Shown here piece by piece: positions 44,891 to 56,230 of a stretch of 64,000 bases of DNA. Each line of letters starts with the position of its first letter. Position 1 is the first letter of the stretch. Source of the DNA: Tretioscincus oriximinensis (lineage: Eukaryota; Chordata; Lepidosauria; Squamata; Gymnophthalmidae); assembly GCA_022410635.1 (NCBI GenBank), contig JAJVDF010000228.1, forward strand, positions 420,106-484,105. The letters are read 5' to 3'. The position numbers were made by a program, and so were the translations under genes. The notes under the pieces were generated by a model, which was given only the letters and a program-made list of their open reading frames with translations, ran no database searches and was not told the origin of the DNA.

Positions 44891-44964
44891 CTGCTCAAAA
44901 TAATTAAGGGAACACGTTAATATAACCGTGTAACACTAAGTGTTCCCTTAATTATTTTGAGCAG
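44891..44964. mobile_element. Tc1/mariner-type MITE, 74 bp
   Basis: A perfect 24-bp terminal inverted repeat beginning CTGCTCAAAATAATTAAGGG surrounds a 26-bp centre and is flanked by TA on both sides. The terminus resembles the CTGCTCAAAAAAATAAAGGG end of Tc1-like transposons of fish and other vertebrates (from memory). Confidence 0.88.
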
Positions 44965-45383
44965 TATATATATAATTGTATACTGTATATATATGTTTAT
45001 GTTTATATATATATATAAGGACTTTTTACCAGGTGCAGCTGATAATGCCTGCAGTACTCGGTGAACTCCTGTTCCTTTTTTGAAATAATCATACATATAC
45101 AGATAGTTCAAGAGTGCAAAGAGTGCAAATGTTTTTTAAAAGAGAAAAAAAGAAAATAAATGATTTTTGTCTTCATAATTTATCTGTAAAAGCTGCCATG
45201 GAAAAAAAACCCACATCATTTGAGCAATATGTGCCAGTAAGATAAATGCAAATTTACCAGCTATCATCAGAAGTCCTTCCCAACAAAATAGCAAGGAAAC
45301 ACCTGCGTTATCCAAGTAATTGATGTGTTCTTCTCACCAGGAAGCCTTCTAAAGGTGGATTATATGACTGGTGTAGAGACATT

Positions 45384-46250
45384 CTACATCTCGTTCAAGC
45401 ATGCTTCAATGCCTGGTTCGTGTATCATCCCATAACATTCAATAGCATCAGCTTTCACATAGGTTTGCANATTTAACTGTCCTCGGAACCACTTTTTTAG
45501 CTGCCTTGCCTTTAACAAATGACATCCTTCAATATTTGTCTGTCTCCATCTGAACTGGGACAAAGATTTCAAGTACTGGGAAGGTTTTGCTGTGTTAATA
45601 AATGTGAAAAAGTGATTTTTTTTTTTTCAGGATTTATGTAAAATTAATACAAAAGATATGAAACATCATTAAGCAAGCATCATAAGCAGCATCTAGTGAG
45701 TGTTCTTCTTTTCCACAGTCATTAAACCTTCATAATCCCAGTCCCATTTTTTGTGATAATCCCACACTGAACTAGCAATGGGTAAAAGGTGGACAACATT
45801 TGAAGATCAAACTGCGCAAGGCATGCACTATAAAGAGTCTCAAATTTAGATAACATCATTTTCTAGGTGAGGTTCATTTCCTCCAGGTGGAACAGGTTTA
45901 TATATTGGGGATGTTTCTAGACTCACCTGCAGACAAATTGGTGGTGGCTGGGTGCCTTCAGTTTCAGCTGTTTTTCCTTGACTAGATAAGATTACTGTTT
46001 CTGCAGAACGTATTTATCCTGCGCTGTGTTGAGCTGATCCAGAAATGGCCTGAGCAACTCAACCCAAAATATATTGTAAATGGCCTAATCTAGACCAATT
46101 TCAGTTGCTGGATCAATTTCAGTTCCAGCCTCTGATGTTCACTCTTGGTATAGGCTATGGTAGNATTTTTGCTCTGTAACTTGGTCTAGTAGCTTGCCAA
46201 AGAGAATTTTGTGAGCTGCAAGTACAGTTTTTTAGTTCACCACTTTTTCC
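45384..46250 (-). pseudogene. Protein-like decayed sequence, family not identified
   Basis: Several minus-strand fragments look like protein. 45384-45572 is open and includes CHLLKARQLKKWFRGQL and ADAIECYGMIHEPGIEACL. Further fragments upstream read VWDYHKKWDWDYEGLM (about 45720-45770), TAETEGTQPPPICLQVSLET (about 45910-45975) and VLAAHKILFGKLLDQ (about 46180-46225, faintly BTB-like). Stops and frame changes separate them. It may be a decayed processed pseudogene or a transposon ORF. No family is assigned. Confidence 0.3.
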
Positions 46251-46312
46251 ACTATAGGAAAAACTGATTGACCTCCTAGTTTCTGNTCTGGCTGAAGGAC
46301 AAGGCTAGAGGT

Positions 46313-46480
46313 TACATAAGAACATAAGAACATAAGAAGAGCCATACTGGATCAGGCCACAGCCCATCGAGTCCAGCATTCTGTGTCACACAGAGGCCCA
46401 CCAGATGCACCTGGGCAGTCCGAACAGAGGAAAGCAAAATATGCTGCTCCTGTTCGTGACTCCCTGCAAATGGTATTGGA
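46313..46480 (-). mobile_element. CR1-like LINE 3' end
   Basis: Begins with ACATAAGAACATAAGAAG, then CCATACTGGATCAGGCCACA and GTCCAGCATTCTGTGTCAC: the reverse complement of 52945-53114, closely preserved. Confidence 0.85.
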
Positions 46481-46747
46481 AACTCTCACAAGCTCTCGCA
46501 GGCAATGTTGACATGGTGTCATTATGGTGCAAAGAAAGGACATTGCACTGTGCACAAAAGTACTGGTACAATGACAACCTTTTCTACTGCTATCATGGCT
46601 CCCTCTACACATGCTCCCTTTATACTGCACTCCTGAGCCGTCCTCGTCAGGAGTGCAGTGCTGGCATGGAAACCACTGGGATGTTGCTGTGGCTCCCATG
46701 CATCAGTGTTCTCATTGGTGGCTGGGTGCCTGGTCTTGTGCCTTTTC

Positions 46748-46951
46748 TAGGGTTGCCATATTTTGACAGCCCCAAACTGGGACAGGTGGTGGTGGAGTGC
46801 ACGTACAAACATGCATGCACATACTTACATTCACTGATGCAGCATTGTGGAATGTAAAGATCTGGAATTTTCTCTTAAAANCTGGAAAGGACTATATTTT
46901 AGTCCCCCAAACNGGGAATGTCCCGCATGTCTGGGACGTATGGAAGCCCTA
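46748..46951. mobile_element. hAT-like element, TAGGGTTGCCAT family, copy 3
   Basis: Starts TAGGGTTGCCATATTTTG and ends GTCTGGGACGTATGGAAGCC then CTA. An internal TTACATTC...GAATGTAA hairpin is shared with 28112-28158. The flanking 8-mers GCCTTTTC and GCCTGGTC match at six positions, a possible decayed duplication. Confidence 0.65.
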
Positions 46952-48054
46952 GCCTGGTCTTTTCTGGTGCTAATCTTGGTTGACTATACAGACCATCTCC
47001 ATGGGTGCTTCTGTGCAGTTTCCTTAGCAGAGACGCAGAAGTGCTTTGCTATGTCATACCTCCAGAGGCTAGGAATCAAACTGATAGCAAGTTCTTCCAA
47101 GGCTGCTTGCATTATCACTGGGCTATGAGTTCTTCCAAAATGGATGATCCCTGGTACTTTTTAATTTATTTTGCCTTTTGTGTTATCGTTTTTATTGATT
47201 TCCACCCTTTGTGGAAATCTCTATTGATACTATTTCAGTCGTTCATCAAGTTTTACATTAAATTGTGTCTCCTTCGTTCCCNGTGCACTCTAAATATTGC
47301 TTTGTACGATTGCTACGTGCAGTAAATTAGGCAGCCAGGCCTCCATCTTAAATTAGGGACTGGGTGTCACAAAATCTCTCCTTATTTACTAGTTTGCCTT
47401 GTGCCAAGTTGAAAACCTGCTACAAGATGCCGCATGGACAGCAGATTTTTTGGAATCCCTTTGACGGAGTCAAGCACCAGACGTGTTTGGCACGCCTTCT
47501 CTAGTCATTATAAATCAGAAGTTTATGACAAGAGCAAGTTCAGAAGAAAGATGAAACAGGCCTTTCTCTGAAGTGGGATGACGCATCAAATACTCCCTGA
47601 TCAGGTTGCTTTTTATTTATAAGGATAATACATCTCCATTTATAACTTCTGACTTTCTTGTATAACCATGGTCTTGCCTAGATCACCTGGGTGATCTTGT
47701 GTGTGAGCAATGGGACATAGTTTGGATAGCAGCGTGTATCTCATGTGTCTTTCATTGACCTCCAGAGTAATTCCGCTAGAAGCCTGGAAAACTAACCTTT
47801 GCTTTTCTGACCCATTGCCATCTAAATGGATATGTAAAGCTTCATGTAAAGCTCTCACAGAAAAGGTTATCCCAGCTCGGGTCTGAGGGACTAATTGGGT
47901 AAACATACTCATATCTCTTCACCCCCTGCAAACAAACTTTTGGCATGATATGTTATGGATGATGGACAGGAACAGCATTAGGAAGCGGACTATTGCCTTC
48001 TAGGAGAAACCTGTTCTTGTGAATGGATTATTGCAGCATAATTATGTTCTCTTA
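46952..48054. other. Non-coding stretch
   Basis: No recognised gene. Open frames at 46847-47325 and 47640-47912 (minus) have no family features. Confidence 0.4.
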
Positions 48055-48123
48055 GGCTCCATGCACACATCACTTACTTATTCCACTATAGTAGTGGAAT
48101 AAAAGTGTTGTGTGGATGCAGCC
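48055..48123. mobile_element. Harbinger-like MITE, 69 bp
   Basis: Almost the whole length folds on itself (GGCTCCATGCACAC... against GTGTGGATGCAGCC, with a TATTCCACTA/TAGTGGAATA core). TTA on both sides (48052-48054 and 48124-48126) fits the 3-bp duplication of PIF/Harbinger elements. Confidence 0.75.
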
Positions 48124-48556
48124 TTACTTGCAATACCAGAGTTTTTAATAATTCTCCAAGAGAATATCTCTCAATGTAGCATTCAGTTTGATAAAGAGTA
48201 GCCAAAATTAAGTAGATTTAAACACCTTATGTATTCAAATCTACTAAATCGCTCTCTGGCAAACAAATGGGAAAGGGAAAGGGGATGGAAACAGGGACAG
48301 GTCCTATTTTCTTTATCTCAAGGGTCACTATAGATGGTGACTGCAATCATGAATTTGAAGCTGCTCCTTGGAACGAAGGCTATGTAAAAATGGACAGCAT
48401 ACTAGAAACAGAATCATTATGCCAACAAAGCTCCATATAGTCAAGGCTATGATTTCTCCAATGCTGTGGGAGTTGCACCATAAGGAAGGTTGTGCAGCAA
48501 AGAATTGATGATCTTGAATTGGGGTGCTAGAGAAGCCATTTGAGATTTCCATTTGC

Positions 48557-48633
48557 GTTTATTTACTTCATTACTGTACGATGTGATTGCAGTCCAATTG
48601 CAATCACATCGTACAGTAATGAAGTAAATAAAC
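48557..48633. repeat. Perfect 35-bp inverted repeat, 7-bp spacer
   Basis: The arm 48557-48591 (begins GTTTATTTACTTCATTACTG) is the exact reverse complement of 48599-48633, with GTCCAAT between. Complementarity stops abruptly on both sides, and no target duplication is evident. Confidence 0.95.
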
Positions 48634-48774
48634 TTTAATTGCTCACTGGAANGACAAATAATGGAACAGAATTTCAAATGTTCTGATCACAAATGAGAAG
48701 ATAGAATTCATTAGATTCTCTAACACAAGAAAAACCTGAAGCCAAAAGAAGGGGGCAGTAGGGAATGAGATGCT

Positions 48775-49038
48775 TAGATGAAGTAGTGGGATTCGATAAT
48801 TTAACAACCAGTTTGCTGCCCTCCCCACCCCAGGCCCCGTCTCCTCCCAGAAATAAAGATGTTATTCCCGGGAGCAACAACCAGAAATGACATCACTTGA
48901 GGTGACATTTCCAGAAGCAACAACTGGAAATGACATCAAGAGGAAGTAAGGAGAAATTATTGTACATTGTACAGGGAAGGGAAATTTTTAGCCATAAATT
49001 CACTCAAACCACTGCAAACCACTTGAATTCCATCACTA
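48775..49038. mobile_element. hAT-like element, 264 bp
   Basis: Flanked by a perfect 8-bp duplication GAGATGCT (48767-48774 and 49039-49046). Near the left end GTAGTGGGATTCGA and, inverted near the right end, TAGTGATGGAATTCAA form imperfect terminal repeats of a type common in squamates. Confidence 0.75.
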
Positions 49039-49046
49039 GAGATGCT

Positions 49047-50109
49047 AATGATGGTACCAAACATGAATGAACTTAGGTAGATTCTGGGAACTAACGGGGG
49101 ATAGATAAGCCTGGTGTACTACGCACTANGATGTCACAAAGAGTTGGATGTGACAAGAGCTTGCCAAATCCCTATTTCTAACTTTGATGTACTGTATTTG
49201 TACCCTGTTTCCCAAATNAAAATTTGCTTAAATGGTTAGAAAATGATCATGTTAAAAACAAGAACAAAAATGATGGATGGGAGCAAGGAGAAGGAGGGGA
49301 TAGATGCCATTACATTGCTGCAACGCACAGGCTAATTCCACTAGTACCTAAGTTAGTACCTCAATAGTACCTAATTAGCCACTCACAGCCATCCACACAC
49401 AAATGATTGGCTTGATCCACTACAGTGAAGGCAGTTTCTTGTTGTATGACACTGTTTTTTTGTTATTTGTTTAAGAATGTATATCCCACCCTTCACCTTA
49501 AGTCCCAGGGCAGGTAATAGAGCAGTTTTCTTGTGGTCTCCAAGTAATTGGTCCACTGGATGCAGCTACAGTAGCAGAAATCCTGTGTCCCCATCACAGC
49601 AGTACTACTGTTTGTAGAATATTTGCCATTCCACATAGGTGGAATCTAAATGTGAATTGTGGCCAAGGGTTATGGAAATTGCAAACTAGCAACTTTTAAA
49701 GTGCCATAGGATCCCGATCACTACACTGCTTTACAAAACTGAAAGACTGTCTGTGTTGATGGTGTCTGTTTGTGCTGAGCTCTCAATAATTTCATTTTTT
49801 CAAANTAAGTGAACGTGTAAAAATTGGAGACGAACATCTGAAATGGTCTGTCCTTTATTTTACGACAGACACCTCGAGGATTAAGGGCACCTCTCCCCAG
49901 TTTTGGCAGGCCATAGCAAAGTTTCCAAGGGACAGATCAGTTTACTGGCACAGCAGGAGGGTAGCTCAGCATGCCACCAAGGAACGGAGCAATTTATGGT
50001 TCTTCCCTGTATTTGTTGGATGCTAGTGCTGATCTTTCAAGAGCGGTACTGCTAGTTAAGTAAGATTAAAAACTACCTAGGCAATTACACCTAGGACATT
50101 TTTGCAATA
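49047..50109. other. Non-coding stretch
   Basis: Contains a partial copy (49202-49330) of the polypurine-core element at 7239-7655. The rest is unassigned. Confidence 0.4.
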
Positions 50110-50285
50110 GGGTTCATTTTGGAATATATCTTAGANTAGGGTCCTGCCATCCAGATGCTATAGACTATGGCAGGGTCCAAAAGGGTACTGGTTGCATATA
50201 CTGCCATGCAGAATCAAGCCCCTATTCCAAGGTATATCCCCAAATAGACCCTATTGTAGACAGGGTCCTGCTCCTAGTGGTTTGC
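50110..50285. mobile_element. TTATTCTGG-type DNA-element fragment
   Basis: GGAATATATCTTAGA, ATAGACTATGGCAGG and TATATCCCCAAATAGACCCT echo the arrangement at 2558-2830 and 11170-11300. Confidence 0.4.
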
Positions 50286-50459
50286 TTCCAAAATTTAGGA
50301 AGGCCCAATGTTTCTTCCTAAAATGTATGCATTGTTTTTGAATTAAGTGAGCAAGTTGTGCCTTTGTCTTAGGGAACATCCCATTACACAGTTTGCCTCA
50401 CTTTAAAAAAAGAAATGCATTCAGCATGTGCCCCATTTTACCTTGTCTTTTCAAGCTGC

Positions 50460-50760
50460 TGCGACTCTTTGCATAGCAATCNCATCACATGATGAGCTCC
50501 AGAAGGCATTGCTGCACTTGCCTGACTACAATCCCCAGTATTCTCTGCGAGCTGGCATACAATTCCCAGGCATTTTCTGCAAGTCAAGAGACAATGAGCT
50601 TTTATAATTTGTATTGCTGAAGGTCCCCGCCGAGCTTTCTTTCAGACTTTACAAATCAGGTAAAATTTAGTGGCTAGTTACTACTCAGCAAAGGACCTTT
50701 TTAGCGAATGGAATGCTGGACACTTGTGAGTCTGTGGGGCGGACAGATCCACCTCACTGT
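50460..50760. repeat. Interspersed repeat carrying an SBS-like motif, copy 1
   Basis: Shares with 53620-53930 the order CACATGA-GAG, TTGCTGC-CTTGCCT, ACTACAATCCCCAGTATTC (50525-50543), then TTTTTAGCGAATGGAATGCT and a GGGGCGGACAGAT end. Superfamily unknown. Confidence 0.5.
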
Positions 50761-51097
50761 ATTTCTGGTTCTGTTCGAGTTTTATTTAGTCCATTTTAAA
50801 AACAAACAAAAAACATTAGGGCAGTCAATTCGGTGAATCAAGTGAGATGAGAAAACACAACTTGTCAAAATGACTCTTAAAACTGAAAAGAGTTTATTTA
50901 TTGTTTGGAATCTTTGACTTGTTCAGAATTTGCGGATAATTCTTCCATTTAAAGGCTGCAGCGATGCACAGTGAATCTTTGATGCTGATTACAGCATGTG
51001 TGCATCAACAAACAGTAATCTGGAACTGCTATTTGGCGCACGCACGGCGTAACCAACACTAAAAAGAAGGTAGGAACCAGGGTGCACCGCCAGGGTG

Positions 51098-51715
51098 TCC
51101 CTGTAACAGTTCAACCTTCAAGGTCCCAGGTTAGGGCACCAACTCGCTGCGGCAGGTATGAAAGATCCCAAGGTTTGTATTTATTTTACTTACTTTAAAT
51201 TCCCAGAGGGAGGGGGGAGAGCGGCCTGAACAGGGGCGTGGCTTCTTTCTTCTGTACTTGGGAGGGGGTGAGGCTGGAGGAGCCAGTCAATAGGGCCTCG
51301 AGTAGCCAGCTGGCTAAGGTATAAAAGGGAGTCTGACCAGGGCTTCTGGCCTTTCTGTTGGGGAAACCTGATGTTGTAAAACAAGTTTACAGGATGTCCA
51401 CTGCTAGTCTGCATCNGATGGGTCGGGCTAGAGTGTATGGAAGCTGGAAGGGTCATAGCAGAGACTAGGCCTTGGCTAAATCCATGTTATTGGTGCTTGT
51501 CACTTTAAGACCTGACTATTCAATGTTTCTATTCCACTGAATAGGTGGGTGAGCTCTAGTTAGAGTGAATCAGCTCTAATTGATTTTCTTTTACCATTTA
51601 CAAGCATTNTTCTGCTGTATCAATAAACCTTCTTGTTTGTTTATCTTTTAAAACATCTTTCTTGTGTTTTTTCTCACAAACCAATAAATATCAAAATAAC
51701 TGGTGAGGACTGAAA
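51098..51715 (+). mobile_element. LTR-like segment (possible solo LTR)
   Basis: Starts near TGTAACAGTTC. A TATA box (TATAAAAG, 51320-51327) is followed about 300 bases later by AATAAA (51622-51627) and a T-rich stretch, then TGGTGAGGAC, which could be a primer-binding site. No gag or pol reading frame adjoins it, so a solo LTR is possible. Family unassigned. Confidence 0.4.
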
Positions 51716-52461
51716 TAAAGTCTAATCTCACATCATAAAGAGGCCTTGTTGATGGCATAAAGGTGCTAGGAGTCCAAGTAGGTTGTGGGTGCTTGCTGGA
51801 TCCCAGCTGATATAATGTGGCACCCCTAGCCTTGAGGGTCAGTGTACATGGGCCCTATAGGTAGAGGCCACCACACTCACCCTTTGGTAACTCCACCCCT
51901 GACAATTGCAGATTATAGCCTCCTTCTTTAATACACTTCAAACCTCTGTTTTCATAAGGGGCTATAATGGTGACGGCTGTGCTTTAGGCTCTGCCTAAAC
52001 TCAGTTCTCCTCCCCATCCATCATATAAAAAGGCAAATGAAAATCCAGGATTATCAAATAAAGCTCCTGAGAGTTTTGGGCTTCAACAAACTACAGTCCA
52101 GCACATTCCTGCTATATACCCATGTGCAAAAGACAGCCATAGACTGACAGTGCTGAAACTGAGATTGACAGGGGCTTATAGTTTGATGTTTCCCTGTAAG
52201 TAAACCAAAGTTATTGGCATGAAGAGTTTCAAATAAGGGTTTCAGCAGCAGCCATTAAAATTATGACAGTGAAGGATCCCTCTGTCACATGATAGCCCAG
52301 TGAATATTTTCTTCAGTGCCCTTGCACTGGGGCAAGCGAGACAGAAGTTTGCTGGATGCTGCAGTCAAATGTTTCAAGGCCCAGTCAGTAGTAGCTGTTG
52401 AAAGTAAAATGGCATAATAGGATAGCATTGCTTGGGACTACACTGCCTTTATTTTTGAGAT
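51716..52461. other. Non-coding stretch
   Basis: No recognised gene or repeat. Confidence 0.4.
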
Positions 52462-53114
52462 GACTGTGTTCAATTCTGGTCACCACATCTCAAGAGGGAT
52501 ATTTTGGAACTGGAGAAGGTGCAGAAAAGGGCAACAAAAATGATCAAGGGTCTGGAGCACCTCCCTTACGAAGCAAGGCTGCAACGTCTGGGCCTCTTCA
52601 GCCTTGAAAGGAGACGTTTGAGGGGTGATCTGATTGAAGTGTACAAAATCATGCATGGGATCGACAGAGTGAATAGAGAAAAAATGTTTTCTCTATCACA
52701 CAACACAAGGACCAGAGGGCACTCCTTAAAACTGTTGGGCAGAAAAGTGAGAACAGACAAAGGAAAGTATTTTTTCACCCAGAGGGTCATCGGCCTGTGG
52801 AATTTACTTCCTGAAGAGGTAGTGGTAGCTAACAGCTTGGATAGTTTCAAGACAGGACTAGACAGGTTTATGGACACTAAGGGTATAAATGGATACTAAG
52901 ATAGTTGTCTGGATGTAGCCTCCGGGATGGAGCAACAGGCAGGACTCTTGAAATACCATTTGCAGGGAGTCACGAACAGGAGCAGCATATTTTGCTTTCC
53001 TCTGTTTGGACTGCCCAGGTGCATCTGGTGGGCCTCTGTGTGACACAGAATGCTGGACTCGATGGGCTGTGGCCTGATCCAGTATGGCTCTTCTTATGTT
53101 CTTATGTTCTTATG
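52462..53114 (+). mobile_element. CR1-like LINE 3' end, best preserved copy
   Basis: 52504-52899 stays open for 131 codons (ELEKVQKRATKMIKGLEHLP, LGLFSLERRRLRGDLIEVYK, FFTQRVIGLWNLLPEEVVV). This is the C-terminal end of a CR1-clade ORF2 behind the RT domain. It is followed by a 3' tail with CTTATGTTCTTATGTTCTTA. It is 5'-truncated. The intact frame and near-identity with 25256-25680 suggest a recently active family. Confidence 0.88.
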
Positions 53115-53619
53115 TACCAGGAGACAACTTCACTGATTATCTGCCAAGTTCCCTGTACTGTTCACCGCTTGTTTCTTTGATGTTTATTCCCCTCCTCAGA
53201 GGAAGGCAATCTTTAGACCAGGAATNAAGTTGTTCCAGACTTGCAGCTGCAGGACAGCAATTGGTGCTGAAGTGTCATTGTGTCACCTTACTTATCTGAA
53301 AAATAAGAACGTTCTGGTTGCATTTGGCAGGCTAATCATATATCTTAAGAGCCAGCAGGGTGCTGCTCCAGTACCCTGCCAAGTTAAGCAAGAAATTCAG
53401 CAAAACATTTCCAAACAATATGAAACCAACACTAAGGAAGTAACTGGATTCAGTGAATCTTTATCCTTATTTTCAAAGTCTCCAGAGGTGTATTGTGATT
53501 TCTCTGCTTGGATCCAGATTTATGAGGAGAAAGGCATCTCCCCACTATCTGTTTTATTCCAGAATTTAAATCTGGAATAACCCATTTGCGATTGCCTCCC
53601 CATTCACCTTCAGTATTCC

Positions 53620-53930
53620 ACACTGTTTCCAGTTTTCCTGTTACATTGACTTGTATTCTGGTCACATGAGATGTCTTTGCTGCTCTTGCCTTACTACAAT
53701 TCCCAGAATTCTCTACAAGCCACAAGCCAATTAATATTTACATTTAGTCTCGAAGTCTTGTGATATGTTCCATGTTCCCACTATGGAAGGCCCCACGAAC
53801 GAATTAAAGTGAATTTACCCAGTAGCCCAAAATGAAGTCAGAAAAAAGGAGCTATAAGAAAAACTGGGCNTACGGGCCCTTTTAGTGAGTGGATTGCTAA
53901 ACTTCCATAAACACATAGGGTGGATAATTC
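53620..53930. repeat. Interspersed repeat carrying an SBS-like motif, copy 2
   Basis: Homologous in order to 50460-50760. ACTACAATTCCCAGAATTC (53693-53711) matches the ZNF143/SBS consensus at 17-18 of 19 positions. A short perfect hairpin TTATTCCAGA/TCTGGAATAA lies just before it (near 53554-53580). Confidence 0.5.
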
Positions 53931-54294
53931 ATGATGTAGGTACCATCATGGTAAAAAAAAAATCTCATGGAGACTCTGGGGAGGCACCCTAAGTTGAATA
54001 CAGTCATACAGACATCATCTGAGCTGCAGATATGTACAGTAGGTGCTTCATTTAGACTCCTATTGCCACAAGAAACTTTTGCTACCACAGGAAGCTTTTG
54101 GGAACTCTTTTATGAGCATAGTTTTGAACCTAAATCTAACAATGTATTATTTCTAAGACGATGACTGAATCAAAAAAGGTTCATTGGGATCATTCTGAAT
54201 CTCTCTGTTTTTGTTCTGTTTATTGAGTCAAACTTGTGATTGTGAATATATACATACATATATTTGAATGGGAGTCGATTTCTGCTCCTCCCAG

Positions 54295-54553
54295 GCCTTA
54301 AGTAGATGTTCATCGCAGTGATTGACGGACAGACAGAGAAGTCACAACGTTTGGAAGGTGCGGAGTCTGAAGACAGCACTCCTGGCCTTTTTGCAGCTGT
54401 TGCCACAGAGACACAGCAAAGAAACCAGGTTTGTTTGCAGAAGCTGCTCAGTCTGAGGAGCAGGATCACATTTTGCAGACAGGACTGCACAGCTGCTATT
54501 CTTGGGAAGAGCTGGAAGGCCTTGCAAAAGAAAAGGAAAGAAGGACTGCCTCA
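54295..54553 (+). other. Possible unidentified exon
   Basis: A strong acceptor (GATTTCTGCTCCTCCCAG ending 54294) and a consensus donor (CTCAG then GTAAGC at 54554) bound 259 bases of balanced, non-repetitive composition. One frame is open from ATG 54306 across the donor; another acceptor-like site ends at 54320. The peptide is not recognised. It could be an lncRNA exon. Confidence 0.25.
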
Positions 54554-54824
54554 GGTAAGCTAGGACACAGGGGTATTTTGCATGCACGATACAAATTGGG
54601 AGTCAGTTCCACCCTGAACCCATTCATCCAGACAGACATTTTAAAGAAATATTAATAAACATATGTGACAACAAATTGATCCTTGCTTTATAGTGCTGTA
54701 AAATCTTGAAGTAGAAAGAGTGACAAATGAAATGAACAGCAGTGAATTTACACTTTTACTAAGTGTAAACAAGGCACAATTTTAGTCATATCTGTGGCCA
54801 GTATGACCCTCTCTGGACTGGCCT

Positions 54825-54960
54825 TGTTTCAGAATAGATTACAGAATATGGATCTGCTTAACCACATGCTGGTGCAGAATCTGATGTGGATAGAAGATCT
54901 CTGTTCCATGATAAAATCCAGAATAAGGCTTTGAGAAGAAAAGACCTATATCTCCAAAAT
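54825..54960. mobile_element. TTATTCTGG-type DNA-element fragment
   Basis: GTTTCAGAATAGATTACAGA, GCTGGTGCAGAATCTG and TAAAATCCAGAATAAGGCTT match the family at 2558-2830. Confidence 0.4.
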
Positions 54961-56230
54961 ACTTTGTAAGATGGAAGACTCTGAGGTTTCTCTTCTGTTG
55001 TTCCCTAGCNACGAGGATAATTATCCCACAATTCTTTGCAGATTGCTCTGTCATGGTCTATAGTGATGCAATTAGATGCAACAGGGATATGTTGATTTTA
55101 GGCTGGCAAGAAGAGGACAAACTCAATAATTACTACTAAAATAATGTGCTCCTTAGGATTGATGATAAAAATATTCTCCACATCTTCCAGAATTGCATGC
55201 TGTTTTAAATATAGCATCTTATATTTAGAGCACATGGAAATATTTTTAATTCATTCTTGAAAAATAAATCCATGAAGAATTATGTCAAAGCTTTACTTGG
55301 CTGAACCACTTCTAAAATTGTATTTCATTTATTATTTTAGACAATTATGATCTATGATCAAAACAATTTTAAAAATGTGCAATTACAGTGTTCACACTAA
55401 ACTATTCTGCAAATAATACAGGCAGCACTATAGCAACTGTGCAACACTTGCACTAATATGCAGAAATATTCAGAAGATTTTACAAAATATTTCCAATTAT
55501 TATATAAAATCTGCAGAATGTGCTCATTCTGCATTTCATCTCAGAGTTATATAGTTCAGAGTAATGGTTCAGATCTGCATTTAGCTTTTAGAGATTCCAG
55601 AGGAATCAGGTAGAACATTTTTAACACAGGTTGCATAGATGTGTATTCAATAAGAATAAAGAGATTATACACAAGGAAATGTTATATAAGAAAATTTACG
55701 ATGTATTAGGAAGTTTAGTATTAGATCACCAAGGATAGGGAAGGTGAGGAGGCAGTAGATAGATGGTACAAAAACCATGTTTATTGTATAAGAAATTAAG
55801 TGTAGGGTGGATTGACTTATTACATTTGCATGTGTCAAAGTAACAATGTTGAGTTAAAGAATGTATTTTCTATTTTGTAAAAAATCTTTATATATATATA
55901 TAAACAAACAATTACTTAACAAATGTTTCTATAACTGCTGGCAATTTCTGATAAAAGTTCATTCATAACTTCTAGCGTCACAAAACTGAATAAAAATGGC
56001 TGAAGAGAAAACAGTGTTACCAACTTATTAGAGTAACATTGGAAAAAAATTAAAAAAATAATTTGTCCTGTTAACTATGGAACGATCCTTTTACAGCATC
56101 CAAGAATGAAATTAATATTGTGCTTTAACAAGTGTTTTTACAACCACTTTTACTAATACACCAGTTTATTGCTTTTGTAATGTAAGTTATCATAATCTTT
56201 AGTAGTGTAAGTTACCAGTTCACAAGTCAA
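54961..56230. other. Non-coding stretch
   Basis: AT-rich, no recognised feature. Confidence 0.4.
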
